Positions 1-11,475 of a stretch of DNA of 64,000 nt are shown one piece after another; position 1 is the first letter of the stretch; the number at the start of each line of letters is the position of its first letter. A program made the translations under genes and the position numbers. The DNA is from Plantago ovata (taxonomy: Eukaryota > Streptophyta > Magnoliopsida > Lamiales > Plantaginaceae): contig CM051457.1 in the NCBI GenBank assembly GCA_028274465.1, forward strand, positions 56,456,425-56,520,424. The letters are read 5' to 3'. The notes under the pieces were generated by a model, which worked only from the letters and a program-made list of their open reading frames with translations, was not told where the DNA came from and made no database searches.

Positions 1-642
1 AGGAGTTCGACTCCTTCCTCTATTAGAAGTCCAAGGGGTAAGTTAGATTTTCCTGATTGAGTTTTAATTTGATTGGGAATGAATCTAGACTTGGAATTGA
101 TTTCCTAGTGCGATAAGAATTAGATTCTTATTCCTTTATGAAGTCTAATTGCTTATGCTTTAGGCTTGACTACTATATATAGTAGACTATTAGAGAGTTT
201 TGACATAGACTTTGACAGTCATTCTACCCAGTTTTCTTAGAGAAAATAAAAAACTCTCCCCTCCTCTTTAGCCACCCGCGCGCGCGCCACCACCGGAGGA
301 ATCGCCGCCCCATCTTCTTGGTCACACAAAGAATATCCTAGCATTCTTTCCGATAGGCTGTTCATCCGTGGATACCAAGGTTGAGGTTCTAGGAGCTGAA
401 AACTAACTTTTATTGTCTTGCAGATAATCAAAGTATTGCAGATATCTTCGACTTCGACGAAGGAGAAGATACACCGGATTATTACGAAGACTTGGAAGCT
501 GCTTTGGAAGTAAGGTTAGTCTTCTAATTGACGTATTTATATATATACGGCATATACATAATCAATTAACCTGTATGTTAAGAAAATTTTTGAAATTCCG
601 CTGCGTACCCTAGGGGTAACTCTGACCGTATTTTCTTACAGG
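1..642 (+). mobile_element. 3' portion of a Ty1/copia LTR, sense on + strand
   Basis: This stretch matches the reverse complement of the right-hand Copia-B LTR (59048-61149) over its 3' half: the same GCGCGCGCC block, the same exon-like acidic segment near 422-520, and the same ending. It ends in TTTTCTTACA at 642 and then joins directly to Copia-A RT sequence. In Copia-B the equivalent RT sequence (around 43450) is uninterrupted, so a + strand LTR, solo or part of an element extending left, inserted here. The 5' part lies outside the window. It is a divergent subfamily copy: the segment around 490-520 differs from the other two LTRs. Confidence 0.8.
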
Positions 643-706
643 ATGTAGTTCGCTTCACCCAAGTCCTTCATTGAGAAGGTACTTGATAATCAAACTTTAG
701 TCTCTT

Positions 707-1282
707 CTAGCATAGAGACATTGTTTCCATGATCAAAATGTCATCAACATAAATGATCATGAAAACGACTCCCTTGTCGCTCTGCCTAGTGTAGACACAG
801 GGATCTTCTACGCTTCTGACGAAGTCAAACGATTTGACAGCTTCGTCAAAGCGGATATTCCAGTTCCTAGACGCTTGCTTTAGCCCATAGATGGATCTCT
901 GTAATTTGTATACAGCAGTTGGCCTGGTTTTACTAATAAAACCTTCCGGCTGTACCATATAGACCTCTTCCTCAAGGTTTCCATTGAGGAAGGCAGTCCT
1001 TACATCCATCTGCCAGATCTCATAATCATAGTAGGCAGCTATCGCAAGTAGAATTCGAATAGACTTCAACTTTGCTACCGGTGAAAAGGTTTCATCGTAA
1101 TCGATGCCATACCTTTGTGTGTAGCCCTTCGCCACAAGTCTAGCCTTGTGCGTTTGTACCTTTCCATCGGCATCTGTCTTTCGTTTAAAGACCCATTTGC
1201 ACCCAATAGGTCTAACCCCTTGGGGCAAGTCTACCAAGCTCCAAACTTGGTTCAGGTACATGGAGTCTATTTTCAATTCCAT
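707..1282 (-). pseudogene. Copia-A reverse transcriptase, N-terminal part
   Basis: The 191-residue frame carries the copia RT signature in order: [49 protein letters not shown] and the catalytic YVDD near its C-terminus. RT copies the element RNA into DNA in the cytoplasmic particle. The frame breaks just after YVDD, and the rest of RT and all of RNase H are absent because a copia LTR occupies 1-642. The reading frame upstream (linker, about 1283-1672) is also broken. Copia-B carries a fuller copy of the same domain at 42585-44140. Confidence 0.85.
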
Positions 1283-1672
1283 GGCCTCTTTCCATCTGTC
1301 TGAGTCAATATCATTTATTGCCTCTTTGTAGGTCTCGGGGTCTTCCGATCTGATAAGCCAACATCAAGTTCACTGATGTCTTCTATCATAAGGCTTTGCT
1401 TCTGAGGTACTTTTGGGATCCTTTCGACCTACGGAGCTCGACTGGTGCTTCTGTCGGCGTTTTTGGTGCTTTTCTTTTCTGGCTTCGTGTAACACGAACA
1501 TTATCAGTGGGCACTGATGTAGCCGGTCGCGTGCTACGACCCTGTTCCCTAGCAGGAGGCTACTCTTGTGCAACTTGTTGCACAGGTTGATTGACAACGG
1601 GTTCTATTGGTGTGGTTTCAACTGTTGATCTAATCACAGGACTCCCACTGACTATGACATGCCTAGCAAGTG

Positions 1673-2844
1673 TCATATCATTACCCTTGTCTGCTTCGAA
1701 AGCTCCCACTGAACTTGAGTCCAAATCCGAAGATTTAGAGAACTCATGTTCGCGCGTGTCAAAGTCTTTAATTTCTTCAAGTCTATCATATCAACTAACC
1801 TCTCTTCTTCGAGGTATTCTGCTTCTAAAAACTTGACATTTCTAGATACTATCACCTTGTGATCTTCAGCATGATAGAATTCATAGCCTCTCGTCTGACG
1901 AGGATAGCCTATGAAATAAACTTTTACACCCTTGGCATCTAACTTATCAGTGCACAACAATTTGACTATCACAGGACAGCCCCAAGGTCTAAGATAGCCC
2001 AGTGAGGGCTTCTTTCCTTTCCATAACTCATAAGGGGTTATCTCCACTGATTTAGATGGTACACGGTTCAGAATGTAGATTGCAGTTTGTATCGCATATC
2101 CCCATAGATATTTTGGAAGAGTCGAGAATCCAATCATTGATCTCACCATGTCTAGCAGGGTTCGATTCCTTCTCTCAGACACACCATTTAATTGTGGTGT
2201 TCCAGGAGGGATCATTGCGATTGAATTTCATTCTCCTTCAAGTAGTCGATAAATTCTTAACTAAGGTATTCACCTCCTCGGTCTGATCGAAGAGTGACTA
2301 TCCTTAGGTTCAATTCATTCTCGACCTCATTCCTAAACTCCTTGAATTTCCCAAAGGTCTCAGATTTATTCTTCATAAGATAAATATATCCATACCTTGA
2401 GAAATCGTCAGTAAAGGTAACGAAGTAAGAATAACCTCCACGTGCTTGGACTTTAAAAGGTTCACATACATCGGTATGTATGAGCTCTAAGCAGCGAGTG
2501 GCACGAACACCTTGTCCAACAAAGGGTTTGTTCGTCATCTTAACCTTAACACATGATTCGCATGTACCATAAGATTCGAAATCAAATGGTTCTAAGTAGT
2601 CCAACTTCCTTAGTCTTTGAATCCGTGCTTCATTGATTTGGCCTAGCCGACAATGCCATATATAAGATGGATTATTCTTCCTACTTGAAGACGGTTGTTT
2701 GTTATGTATTTGAAATAAAGGTAGACTACTTTGCAAAATATATAAACCATTCACTAAGCGAGCTTTTCCATAATACTTGTCATTTAGCGAAAAATAACAA
2801 GTATTATTAGCAAAACAAAAGGAAAAACCCAAATCGTCCAACAA
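1673..2844 (-). pseudogene. Copia-A GAG-pre-integrase and integrase, frameshifted
   Basis: Two overlapping frames (2257-2844 and 1673-2215) together give the copia integrase. The first contains the zinc-binding region with CESC, the first catalytic Asp in IHTD and the second in LRSDRGGEY. The second contains the third acidic residue in NGVSERRN and the C-terminal [10 protein letters not shown] / LRPWGCP segment. A frame change lies near 2216-2256. In the HHCC region the second histidine is replaced by glutamine (HCRLGQIN), whereas Copia-B keeps histidine (HCRLGHIN). The enzyme would join element DNA to the host chromosome; this copy is inactive on two counts. Confidence 0.85.
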
Positions 2845-2904
2845 TGGAATGGAAATAATATTTCTGACAATGGATGGAACAAAATAAACGTTATCAAGTT
2901 CTAA

Positions 2905-3716
2905 TCATTGTCCTGATGGTAAATCTATCTTGCAGCATCCAACGCGTTTGGCTTCAACTGGATTGCCGTTCCCAACATGCAAGTCGATTTCAGCTTGTTT
3001 GACTAGCCTGTGTTCAATTAGCCCCTGCACATTATTACAAATGTGTGAGCCACAAGCTGTATCTAATACCCAACCATTGGAGTCAAAATTAGTCATGTTC
3101 ATTTCAATAACAAACATTACTGAGCTAGTAGCCGGCGACTTCTTAGCTTGATCTGCTCTTAGCTTAGGGCAATCTTTCTTCCAATGCCCTTTCTGCTTAC
3201 AGAAAAGACATTCATCTGTGCGTACCGTTCCGCTCCTCTTAAACTTCTTTCTCTGGTTCAGAAGCTTAGGCCTATCACTCGAAGTGTTAGCCTTGGCTCC
3301 CGACTTTCCCTTACCCTTAGCACCTTTGTTTCTCGGGTTTGGGTTAGACGGTTGCCCAACATACATGATCGATTTCTCCTTTTTAGGAAGAGTTTGATCA
3401 TATGTCTTCAGCAGATTATGGAGCTCGGGTTGTGTAACGTCTTTCGCATTCATGGTGTACTTAATGATGAACTGCGAATACGAACTCGGCAATGATTGAA
3501 GGACAAAGATCACCATGATCTTATTCTCCAGCTTGACACCGGCATCGGCAAGCTTCTCAAAGAGACCAATCATCTTGAGAACATGTTCAGACATGTTCCC
3601 TCCTTCATTGAGCTTGCATCTGTGTATCTCTTTGATCAAATCAAATTCAACACTTTTGGCTGTCGTCTTAAAGAGCGACTCAAGATGCTTCAGCATCTCA
3701 TACGGCAACATGCTTT
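2905..3716 (-). pseudogene. Copia-A gag (capsid/nucleocapsid), 5' truncated by insertion
   Basis: The frame has the UBN2/copia-type gag capsid region ([38 protein letters not shown]) and a CCHC zinc knuckle [14 protein letters not shown], followed by the start of the protease region with DTACGSHI. Gag packages element RNA. The N-terminal roughly 100 residues are lost because the Sirevirus-like LTR entered at 3717; the first residues of the open frame are read from that LTR and are not gag. Copia-B has the more complete version at 46661-48112. Confidence 0.85.
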
Positions 3717-5399
3717 TGTTGGTCCCTTTAAACAACAAGAAAAGACTAGAGGGGGGGGGGGGGTGAATAGTCTTTTCAAACTTTTGTCGTTTAAAACTTT
3801 CTCAGCAAGTACTTATTACTTTTCAGTAACGAGGTTGCTGATACTTAACTTTCTCAGCAAGCGTAAGTTACTTTACAGTAGCTTGGTTTGCTGATACTTA
3901 AAATCAGAGAGCGGAAGTCTTTGAAACGATAAGTGCTTTTTCAGCAAGTAAAGCGTTTCAGCAAGTGATGTGAGTGACTGTGTACAAACAGATATAATTT
4001 GCTGAAAGCTAAATGCAGTAAGTAAATCAAACAAACGCTTTTAGAGTGGTATCTGAGAGTGGCGTAATCTCCCAACTAATCCACTTTGTCCTTTCTAGGA
4101 CTGAATCCACTAAGATATGATTGAAGTTCCTTACAATCTCCTATCTAAAGCGATTCAACAGAAACCAAAGCACACTTGCTTCGTTTCCAACCTAAACTAG
4201 AGAACTCAACCTTGTTCTCCACCAAACTTGGTACTTTTAATCAGCAAAACTATGCTTGATTAAGTTCCCCCTGAATATCACGCCTGAAAGGGTGTATTTT
4301 CAGTTAGAGAGTTTTGGGGTGAGATAACTTAATTATAACTTCTTCAGTTACAACAAGTAATCTAAGAAACACAACTTGGAATACTTTGCAGTAAACAAGT
4401 TTGATTGTTTCTGGTGTCAAGACTTGTTCTTGTTCGAAAGAAAGAACACTTAACTAATTTCTTAGCCGAGTTTGTTCTACTTCTTCACAAGTAGCTTTTT
4501 CAAGCTTTAAGTCTTGGAACGGATCAATGGCAGTAAGAGTGTTTGAAGGTTTGTGAATTTTAAGCACAAGTGAGAGTTTGATCACGTTGTTGACACACTT
4601 CAACTCTTTGCCGGATGACCTCTATTTATAGTGCAAGTAAGGAGCCGTTTGGATTTCAAATCCTAAGGCTTTTGTTCCTTAACATGTCACTATCTTGCTT
4701 TTGTACTTTCAGCAGCAATCTTTGTTTGTCTTCTAGTCCTTATGTCCTTCGCGTGTAAGCTTTGCATTAAATGCACCTTTGAATAGAATTCAAACAGTAA
4801 CAATGGAGCGCAAAATCTCGTACATTCAGCAAGAGGTCACATATCAACAAGTGTTCATTCTCAGTTTCAGCAAGCACAACCTACTCTGTCTTTCAGATTT
4901 TCACTTATGCAATGTTGTTGCTGAAAATTTCACTTTCTGAGCAACACGTGCCTTACCAGTCTTCAGCAATCTTCAAGTCTTCAAGTCTTCAAGTCTTCAG
5001 ATCTTCAAAAGTCTTCAAGATTCTGACCGGTTTCTTATTTGCTTCAATAATTTGTTTATAATAAACAAAATACATCTTCAGCAAATGCTTCAATAGGTCA
5101 TTTTCTTTTCAGAAAATAAGTTACATCAAAGCTAAGCATCAATAAGATATTTTCTTTTCAGAAAATAAAATACATCATACGCTAAAGTGTCAATAGATTA
5201 ATTTCTTCACAGAAATTAAAGTACGTCATCCACCTAGATAAAAACTTATCTAACACCTATCTAAGTCATCAGCAAACGTTCCTCTTTTACAATGTCCTTT
5301 AAAAATTCTAAAATCCTATGGACCTTAAGAGTACTAGTTACTGGACTGTTCTTAATTTAGCATGGTTAATTGCTCATCAAAATTACAAGTTTCCTAACA
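3717..5399 (-). repeat. 3' LTR of Sirevirus-like Ty1/copia element
   Basis: In + orientation the LTR runs from TGTTGGTCCC to TTCCTAACA, giving the terminal TG...CA inverted repeat expected of an LTR read on the minus strand (starts TGTTAGG, ends ACCAACA). It lies next to a polypurine tract at its right edge and inside Copia-A gag at its left edge. It carries a 13-G run near 3751-3763, a TATA box at 4621-4631 and many TTGCTG/CAGCAA motifs. Parts of the same LTR family recur in + orientation at 61150-62190. The expected 5' LTR of this element is absent from the window, so the left target duplication (candidate GCTTT, 3712-3716) cannot be paired. Confidence 0.85.
4621..4631 (-). promoter_or_regulatory. 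TATA box of the Sirevirus-like LTR
   Basis: On the minus strand this reads CTATAAATAGA, a good plant TATA box. The same motif sits in the related LTR fragment at 61298-61308, with closely matching sequence on both sides (GAGGTCATCCGGC). It marks the likely RNA start of the element, a little downstream on the minus strand. Confidence 0.7.
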
Positions 5400-5420
5400 A
5401 ATTTCCCCCTTTTTGATGTT
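5400..5420 (-). other. Polypurine tract adjoining the 3' LTR
   Basis: The + strand reads AATTTCCCCCTTTTTGATG, that is a purine run AAAAAGGGGGAAATT on the minus strand directly before the LTR start. This position is where plus-strand DNA synthesis of an LTR retrotransposon is primed. The 5421-5638 stretch between it and the env-like stop codon is short AT-rich 3' noncoding sequence. Confidence 0.75.
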
Positions 5421-8400
5421 AGCAATCCATGGCTAAATTAATTGTTACCCTTTTAGAGGTTTCTGATGTTCAATAAATCAGATGATTAATGCAAGCATAC
5501 TTGAATTAATAAACAGTAAGCATAAGTAAGTTGCATAATCAAAAACCAATAAGAGTAAAAAAGAATTTATTGCTGAAAGTTATCAATCATAAGTTTACAA
5601 GAAAGCATAGATAACAGAGAATCAGCAAACAAAAACTTTTAACAAGAAACTATTGCAGTGACATAAACTCTTTCAGAGGATTTTCTCAGAATCTCTCTTA
5701 CACTCTTCTCAGCAAGAGCAGTGAATTCAACACAATCCTTTTCGTAGTTTTCCAGAAGCCTACGGACTTGTAGTTGAAGAATTCTTGCATTTTTGCAGGC
5801 AGTATGATGATGCTTTTCAGCATTCATTTCCATGTAGTTAATTACCCACAAATGCATGCCCCAATTGCTGGCATGGAGAAGCTGTGTATCTGAAATGTTT
5901 CTCGGATGAATCTTTCTTAACCAGAGAAGATCTTCTTCTTGATCCTGAGCAGTCAGATAGAAGTACTCATAAGGAATCAATCCAAGTTTCTTCTTAGGTT
6001 TCTTTGATACCGGGTCAGCATAGAAGGCGATGCCAGGTGGTTTGATTATATCTGGTTCTTGTCTAAATGTCTTACCAATGGCAACTCTTCTTACATGGAC
6101 CTCAAGATTCAACCATTTCCCAGCAATATTTCTTGGGAGGGATTCTTCCCTTTGCTTCTTTTGGACCTTGAGTTCAATCCATTTGAACATCTGATTCAAA
6201 CAGGCTGTAGGAAAGAACTCATTTACCAACAAATCTTCCAACTTTAGGATCCAGCAACCATGAATGTTTCTTATCACATTCTGAGTGGTTTCATCATTGC
6301 TGGTCTTTGTATATTCAATGCCGGAGCCAATAGCAATGTTGGCCAGCCTTTTCTCTTCCTGTCTTTGCCTTCTTCTTCTTGTTTTAGCATTGTCTTGATC
6401 TCTTGCTGAAGAGTCAGACGAAAAATGCCTTGAGTGGCCAGACGGAGTTATGGCTGTTAAGGGTCTAGCTCTTATGGCTTGAGCTATTGTTTGATTGTCA
6501 TCATCTTCTTCATCATCTTCATTCAGATTGTGATGACTTTCTTTGTGACAGAAATCTTGAGTTTCAGCAGCGGTTTTTCTCTTTTTGGTACTTGCTGAAT
6601 TTAACTCAGTTTCTGCTTGTCTTTTAGAACTTTGCTCTTTTTCAGCAAGAGGTTCTAGAGGAAGTGGCGCATCAGCAGCAGGAGTAGGAGGGGTTTGATT
6701 GCTTTTTCTAGTCTTCTTTTCCCCCTTAGACATGGATTGCAACATCAGAGTGATGTGCAGAGAATAAAACTCATTGCAATTTTCAGCAAGAGTGTTGAGA
6801 CTGTTATATTTCATGATGATTTCTTGTTGGTCAGAGTTCATTGATGCTAACTCTTTTTGAATATTCATCATGTTCTCTTCATGTCTTTTCTCTGTTGCGG
6901 CCTTCTCATCCATAATAGACTGAGCTTTGACAAGAGCACTCTTTGCCAGCAAGAGAGCTTGACTTACATCTTCTTCATAGCTCTGGTGATAAAGACTGAT
7001 GTCTTTCTGAGCTATGGTTAAAGTTGTAGTGCGTCTCAGCACCGTAGCCAATATTTTTCCAATGTCAAGTGGGCTCTCAGCAAGCAATGCCTCATCTTCA
7101 GCTTTGCAGGCTTCATGGACTTTCTTTAGTGCGAGAATTCTGGGAGTAAACTCCTCAACTCTTGGGAACGGCACTAAATTAGGTGTCAAGGAGTGAGCCT
7201 TAAGTTCAGTAGCAAACTGATCATCTTGTAAAAGCAACTCAGCCCTTAATGAATCTCCTTCATAGCTTAGATAATTAGGAGGAGGAATCTGAACGACTTT
7301 TGGGTCTCGCTTGGATTGTTCATCTTCATTTTCTGACAAGTCGTCATCATCCTCAGATTCATCAAGTTGAGCGACTTTTAAGCCTTTGTCAGTAGCTTCA
7401 CTTCCTTTTTGTTGAGTGGTTGCTGATGGCAACACTTCAGACTCAACGACTGGAGTTTCACCAGTAGATAGTTGTTTCAATTGAGTTTGGGGCTCAATTA
7501 CTGGAGTTTCGCCAGTAGTTAGTTTTAATTGAGTAGTTGCTGAAGGCAACGTTTGAGACTCAATAACTGGAGTTGCGCCAGTAGTAGGTGGAAGGGATGG
7601 AACTTCCTTTGATTTTGGTCTTGAAGATTCACCAATTTCCATATCCTGCGTATGCCTTGCATGGATCACGAGACTATTTTGTAAAGCTCGTTGGTAATCT
7701 TCATCTTCTTCATCCTCATCTTCAAGGTTTTCTTCAGTAACCTTGGCATCAGAAACTGGACTCTTGCCATTTTTCAAGGCAGCCCTTTTTCTGGCGTATT
7801 CTTCTTCAGTATCAGCACCTTGTACAGGTGCTTGATTTTCAGCAGCAGCAGGAGAAGGTTGAGATTCTTGCTGAGATTGTTGTTGATCAGCTTGCTGATT
7901 GTCAGAGGGATTAGTTTCAGCAGCTGTCAACTTTAATCCACCAGCACCAGGACTTGGACCTTGATTGTCATCATCTTCATCCTTTTTGTCCTTAGAATCT
8001 TTTCCTTCATCATCACTGGGATCAGTGGGAATGTTCTCATCTTCTTCTTCTTCTTCATCATCAGTCAAGATAACTAGCTCAACGTGCTTATACAAAGCAA
8101 CACTTGTTACTTCCTCTTCCTCAGTTAGTTTGTGGGGATCAGCCACCACAGGAACAAACGAGCCTTTGAGCATCACAGCTTGTTCAGCTGGAGAGGCACT
8201 CTTAAATTTGGCCTTCATATTCTCTCTGATTTGAGCAATCAGATTTGAACTCATTTGCTGAGAATATGTCATTTCGTCAGGAAGTATGGAATGGACAAAT
8301 GTTTCAAGCTTCAGCAGTGAAGATCTCTTTTTCTCATTTGAGAGATGAAGGTGAAGATCTGAGAAGTCCATTCTCCTATATCTTTGCCAGTTGCTGACGG

Positions 8401-8509
8401 ACTTAGCAACTCTAGACAAAGTTGTCCTCTTGAAGCTCAAGTAAAGTTCTTCAGAACTTACTTGCTGATCTTCAGTGATGAGTACCATTTCAGTGGTCTC
8501 CTTTTGAGC

Positions 8510-8584
8510 CTGAAAAAGAATTTTATTTAGATTAGGATTGGTTTGGAGAATTGTTTTAGAGTTTAAATCTGAAACATGATTTAC
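8510..8584 (-). other. In-frame GT-AG intron-like segment 3 (75 nt) in env-like ORF
   Basis: On the minus strand the segment starts GTAAATC after CAGCAG and ends CTTTTTCAG before GCTCAA. It is 75 nt, AT-rich, has a pyrimidine-rich 3' end, and contains no stop in the ORF frame. Removal or retention both keep the frame. See the related segments at 8663-8734 and 8804-8878. Confidence 0.55.
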
Positions 8585-8662
8585 CTGCTGAGAGTCAGCA
8601 AGCTCATGTAGTACAATTTCCATTCCATGAGGAGCTGGGGTAGCATCCTCCATTTGTTCATC

Positions 8663-8734
8663 CTGAAATAAATTAAAATTAGACACAAGTACTAAGCTGT
8701 CAAACTTAGTTTTTATACCAAAATTATTAACTAC
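8663..8734 (-). other. In-frame GT-AG intron-like segment 2 (72 nt) in env-like ORF
   Basis: On the minus strand it starts GTAGTTAATAATTTTGG after CAGCAG and ends TTTATTTCAG before GATGAAC. It is 72 nt, AT-rich and stop-free in the ORF frame. Its first bases match segment 1 (GTAGTTAAT), suggesting an exon-intron module was duplicated. Confidence 0.6.
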
Positions 8735-8803
8735 CTGCTGAGCAGGGAGTGTTGGTTCTGGTGCAGAGGCTTCAGCAACCATCTGACTTGCATCTTGAGA
8801 AGT

Positions 8804-8878
8804 CTGTAGAGATAGTATAATATTAGCAAAAGAATAAGTTTCAGAATTTGAAGTTTTACTGATGGTTGAATTAACTAC
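8804..8878 (-). other. In-frame GT-AG intron-like segment 1 (75 nt) in env-like ORF
   Basis: On the minus strand it starts GTAGTTAATTCAACC after CAGCAG and ends TATCTCTACAG before ACTTCTC. It is 75 nt and stop-free. The flanking coding blocks (69 and 78 nt between the three segments) are also multiples of three, so all junctions are in phase 0. Confidence 0.6.
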
Positions 8879-11075
8879 CTGCTGAGGAAGGACAGGTTGT
8901 GGCTCAGTCCTTTCAGCATTAACAGTTTCTTCAGCTTCTTGGACTGTTTCTTCAGCAGACTTCTGAGTTTGCTCTAATTGAGAAAGCTGTGCGGTTTCAG
9001 CAATCTCCCTTGTCTCTGAATTGACAAGTTGAGCAGAAGCAACTTGACCTTTAAGCTCATTGCTTGTCATGAAGAGATCAATTGACTTGTTGGATGATTC
9101 TTCAATTTCCAACTCCATTTGTTTGCTTAAATCTTCCAGTACAAGCTGGACTTTGTCAATTGAAGTCTTGGGTGAACTTCGGCCAGTATTCTCAGCATCA
9201 AGAGATGCGTCTTTGAATAATGCTTCTTGAGTTTCAGCAACTTCAGGAACAGGAACCATTGCTATCTCAGCAACTGGTCCATCAGCAAGCTGGGTTTCAG
9301 CAACTTGATGAGTTGCTTGTTCAGCAACCATCTGTTCAGCAGCATCAGCAAGTGCCGCTCTTTGCATATCAGCAGCAATGTTGCTTACTCGTTCCATGGT
9401 TTGATCATCTAGATTATCTACAAAGTAGATATCTGGGACTTGGGCAGGAATTTCATTTCCACTGCCTTGTGGTCTATTCTCAGTAGAGTTATCAACGTTA
9501 AGTTGATTGTTGAAGGCTTCCGCAAACACTTCAACATTGCTGATGTATGTTTCAGTAATTATTTCAGCAACATCTACTGGCAAATGCGTTTCAGCATTTG
9601 TCTGGGAATTGACTGAGGAGTCTTGGACGTTGGGGACTGACTGAGAAGCCAGTGTCTTCTTTCTTTTGTAACTTGTCCGTTTCCTCTTAGGTACGGGATT
9701 TGCTGATGACGCTGCAGTCTGAGTGTCATCATCAGCTTTCCTCTTTCTTCAATCAGATTTCTCCGGTTTCCCAGAGTCATCTATTGTTGCATTTTCAGCA
9801 ACGGCTCTTGTACACGTACCTTGTTGATTTTCTACAGCAGTTTCATTTGTGTTACCACCACCAACAGCAGTTTCATCTCTAAGTTGCTGAGTGGTAACAT
9901 CTGCAGCTGTTGTATACCTTTCTTGCTGGCTTGTGCTGACAACATTTGCAGTTGTTGTCTTCTTGGTTCTTTTACCAGCAATCTTAGGTACATTCTGCTT
10001 GTAGAAAGACCTTCCCACATTGCACACAGATTTCTTGATTGGCAATGGGTTTCTTAGCTGAATCCTGAAGTGTTCAAGGATATAGCATATCTTGATTCCA
10101 TACATAACTGGAAAGGAAGGTGAGACCTTGTTGTCTTCTACCTTTACCTTAAACTTAGTAACACAATCAACAAGCCTGTTGAAAATGTACTTAGCCCAGT
10201 TAAGTTCCGATTTATTCTCATGGATATGCATCAGCAATGGCCATCTTCTCAGGCCTACTTGGTCAATTCCTCCGACTTGGGAGTCAAGAACTTTAATCAG
10301 TAGCAGCGCTACTAGACCAAGTGAAGGACAGAGATGCTTTCTCTTAACGTGCTTTGTCCAAGTCACGGGAGCTATCTCGCCTTTCTTCATTTTTGCATTT
10401 CTGACGTCACTGTAGAAAGCTTCAATTTCTTCGTCAGTGGCAGTGACGTCGTCTTCAGTTCCATTGGTTGGAATCTGAAAATCTCCGCTAAATCAGTTCA
10501 TTTCAGGACGATTTGCGTGTTCTGAACATAAGTAAGGATCACTTTTTCAGTGACTCCATTAATGTCTGTAAGGGACTGGATTTCTGAATTATTGTAGAAC
10601 TCCATAGTATCAATCATGCTCACTTGCTTAGTGCGAGCAGAGATAAAGTTCATGAGGCCTTGCTGCTTGATGAACTCAAGCGCCTCTTCATTCTGGTCAT
10701 CAAGTTCTTGTTCATAAAAGTACCGAATGTACTTTTCTTTTGCAAATCCTCCCCATTGCATCAACATCTCACACTTTGCAGTGTCAAGATATGACGGAGG
10801 CATAGGTTTTTCAGTGATTCGGTCGTTTTTCAACACAACTTTCGCTGTGTTTTGGGTCAGAGAAGTCACCGGAGCAATGCCTGTTTCAGCACTGTCAACT
10901 TTTGACGATTTTAGGACTTAGATGACTGTCTCTTGGGAGCCATTTCTTTATATAGAGCAAGAAATTGTACGAAAAAGATAGTTTGCTTTTTGATCGGAGG
11001 TACAGTAGTTTCAGGCTAGAAATTGCAGAGAAAGGAAATGTGAGTTAAAGAATTTTGTCATTTCTCTAACTCCTT

Positions 11076-11085
11076 CTTTATATAG
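11076..11085 (-). promoter_or_regulatory. TATA-like box upstream of env-like ORF
   Basis: On the minus strand this reads CTATATAAAG, about 130 bp before the ATG at 10943. A second CTATATAAAG at 10946-10955 almost touches the ATG and so is unlikely to be used for that start. The pair recurs in each unit. It could drive a separate transcript for the 3' ORF, but a splicing route for that ORF is equally possible. Confidence 0.4.
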
Positions 11086-11475
11086 TGTCTCTGGTGTGTG
11101 AGAAACTCAATCGATTTGAGTTCTCAGCAAGGGTAAAATAGAGAAACACTGGAGATAGTGGAGCCTTTGCATTGAATGCGTAGTGGCCCACTAACTAAAA
11201 CCGTCAGAGCACTCTCTCTCTTTGTTTTGTCAGCCGTTAGATTAGTAACTCCTTTTAATCAATGGCCACGATTGAATTTCATGTCATGATTTATTGCGAG
11301 TTTATCTGTGCCAGCTTAACGTCACAAATTGATTTTACCGAGTAATAAGGGATAGATTGCTTGCTGAAATAGACAAGAATCTTTTCAGCGAGATTGAATT
11401 AACAATCTAGCTTCTTGCTGAGAGTTCCCCCTTACTTTGATATCTCATAATTTCTAAGTTTAAAAGATATTTTTG

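Larger units (their letters stand above)
643..3716 (-). mobile_element. Copia-A internal region, 3' part (RT to gag), interrupted on both sides
   Basis: Reading leftwards on the minus strand this holds gag, GAG-pre-integrase/integrase and the start of RT in the usual Ty1/copia order. It is closely similar to 43450-47780 of Copia-B but lacks the Athila solo LTR found there. It is cut at 642/643 by a copia LTR and at 3716/3717 by the Sirevirus-like 3' LTR. The matching 5' leader is found far away at 32041-32798, so the Sirevirus insertion and its amplification separate the two halves. About 280 bp of gag N-terminus, present in Copia-B at about 47784-48058, is missing at the other side. Confidence 0.85.
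5639..10943 (-). pseudogene. Very large Sirevirus 'env-like' 3' ORF region (about 1760 codons), broken
   Basis: The ORF lies between pol and the 3' LTR, the place of the so-called envelope-like ORF of Sireviruses. Its ATG at 10943 is set by the intact copies in units 2-4. Breaks seen: single-base deletions near 10913 and 10477 relative to those copies, and an in-frame TGA at 9749-9751; from there 1,370 codons run open to 5639. The N-terminal 340 residues form a globular domain that may be related to the 'putative plant transposon protein' family (low confidence). Then come a very acidic, low-complexity part (EDE- and Q-rich, with three TGETPV-type repeats), a probable coiled coil with KAQSIMDEKAATEKRHEEN, and basic clusters (PKRKRTSYKRK just after the TGA, KKRK and RRRRQRQEEKR later). 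I see no signal peptide and no clear membrane segment. Function unknown; three intron-like segments are listed separately. Confidence 0.7.

Noticed and set aside
7691..9486. Plus-strand Ser- and Gln-rich ORFs opposite the env-like ORF
   Set aside because: They are antisense reflections of Glu/Asp- and Ala/Glu-rich codons in the large minus-strand ORF; no start context or homology.
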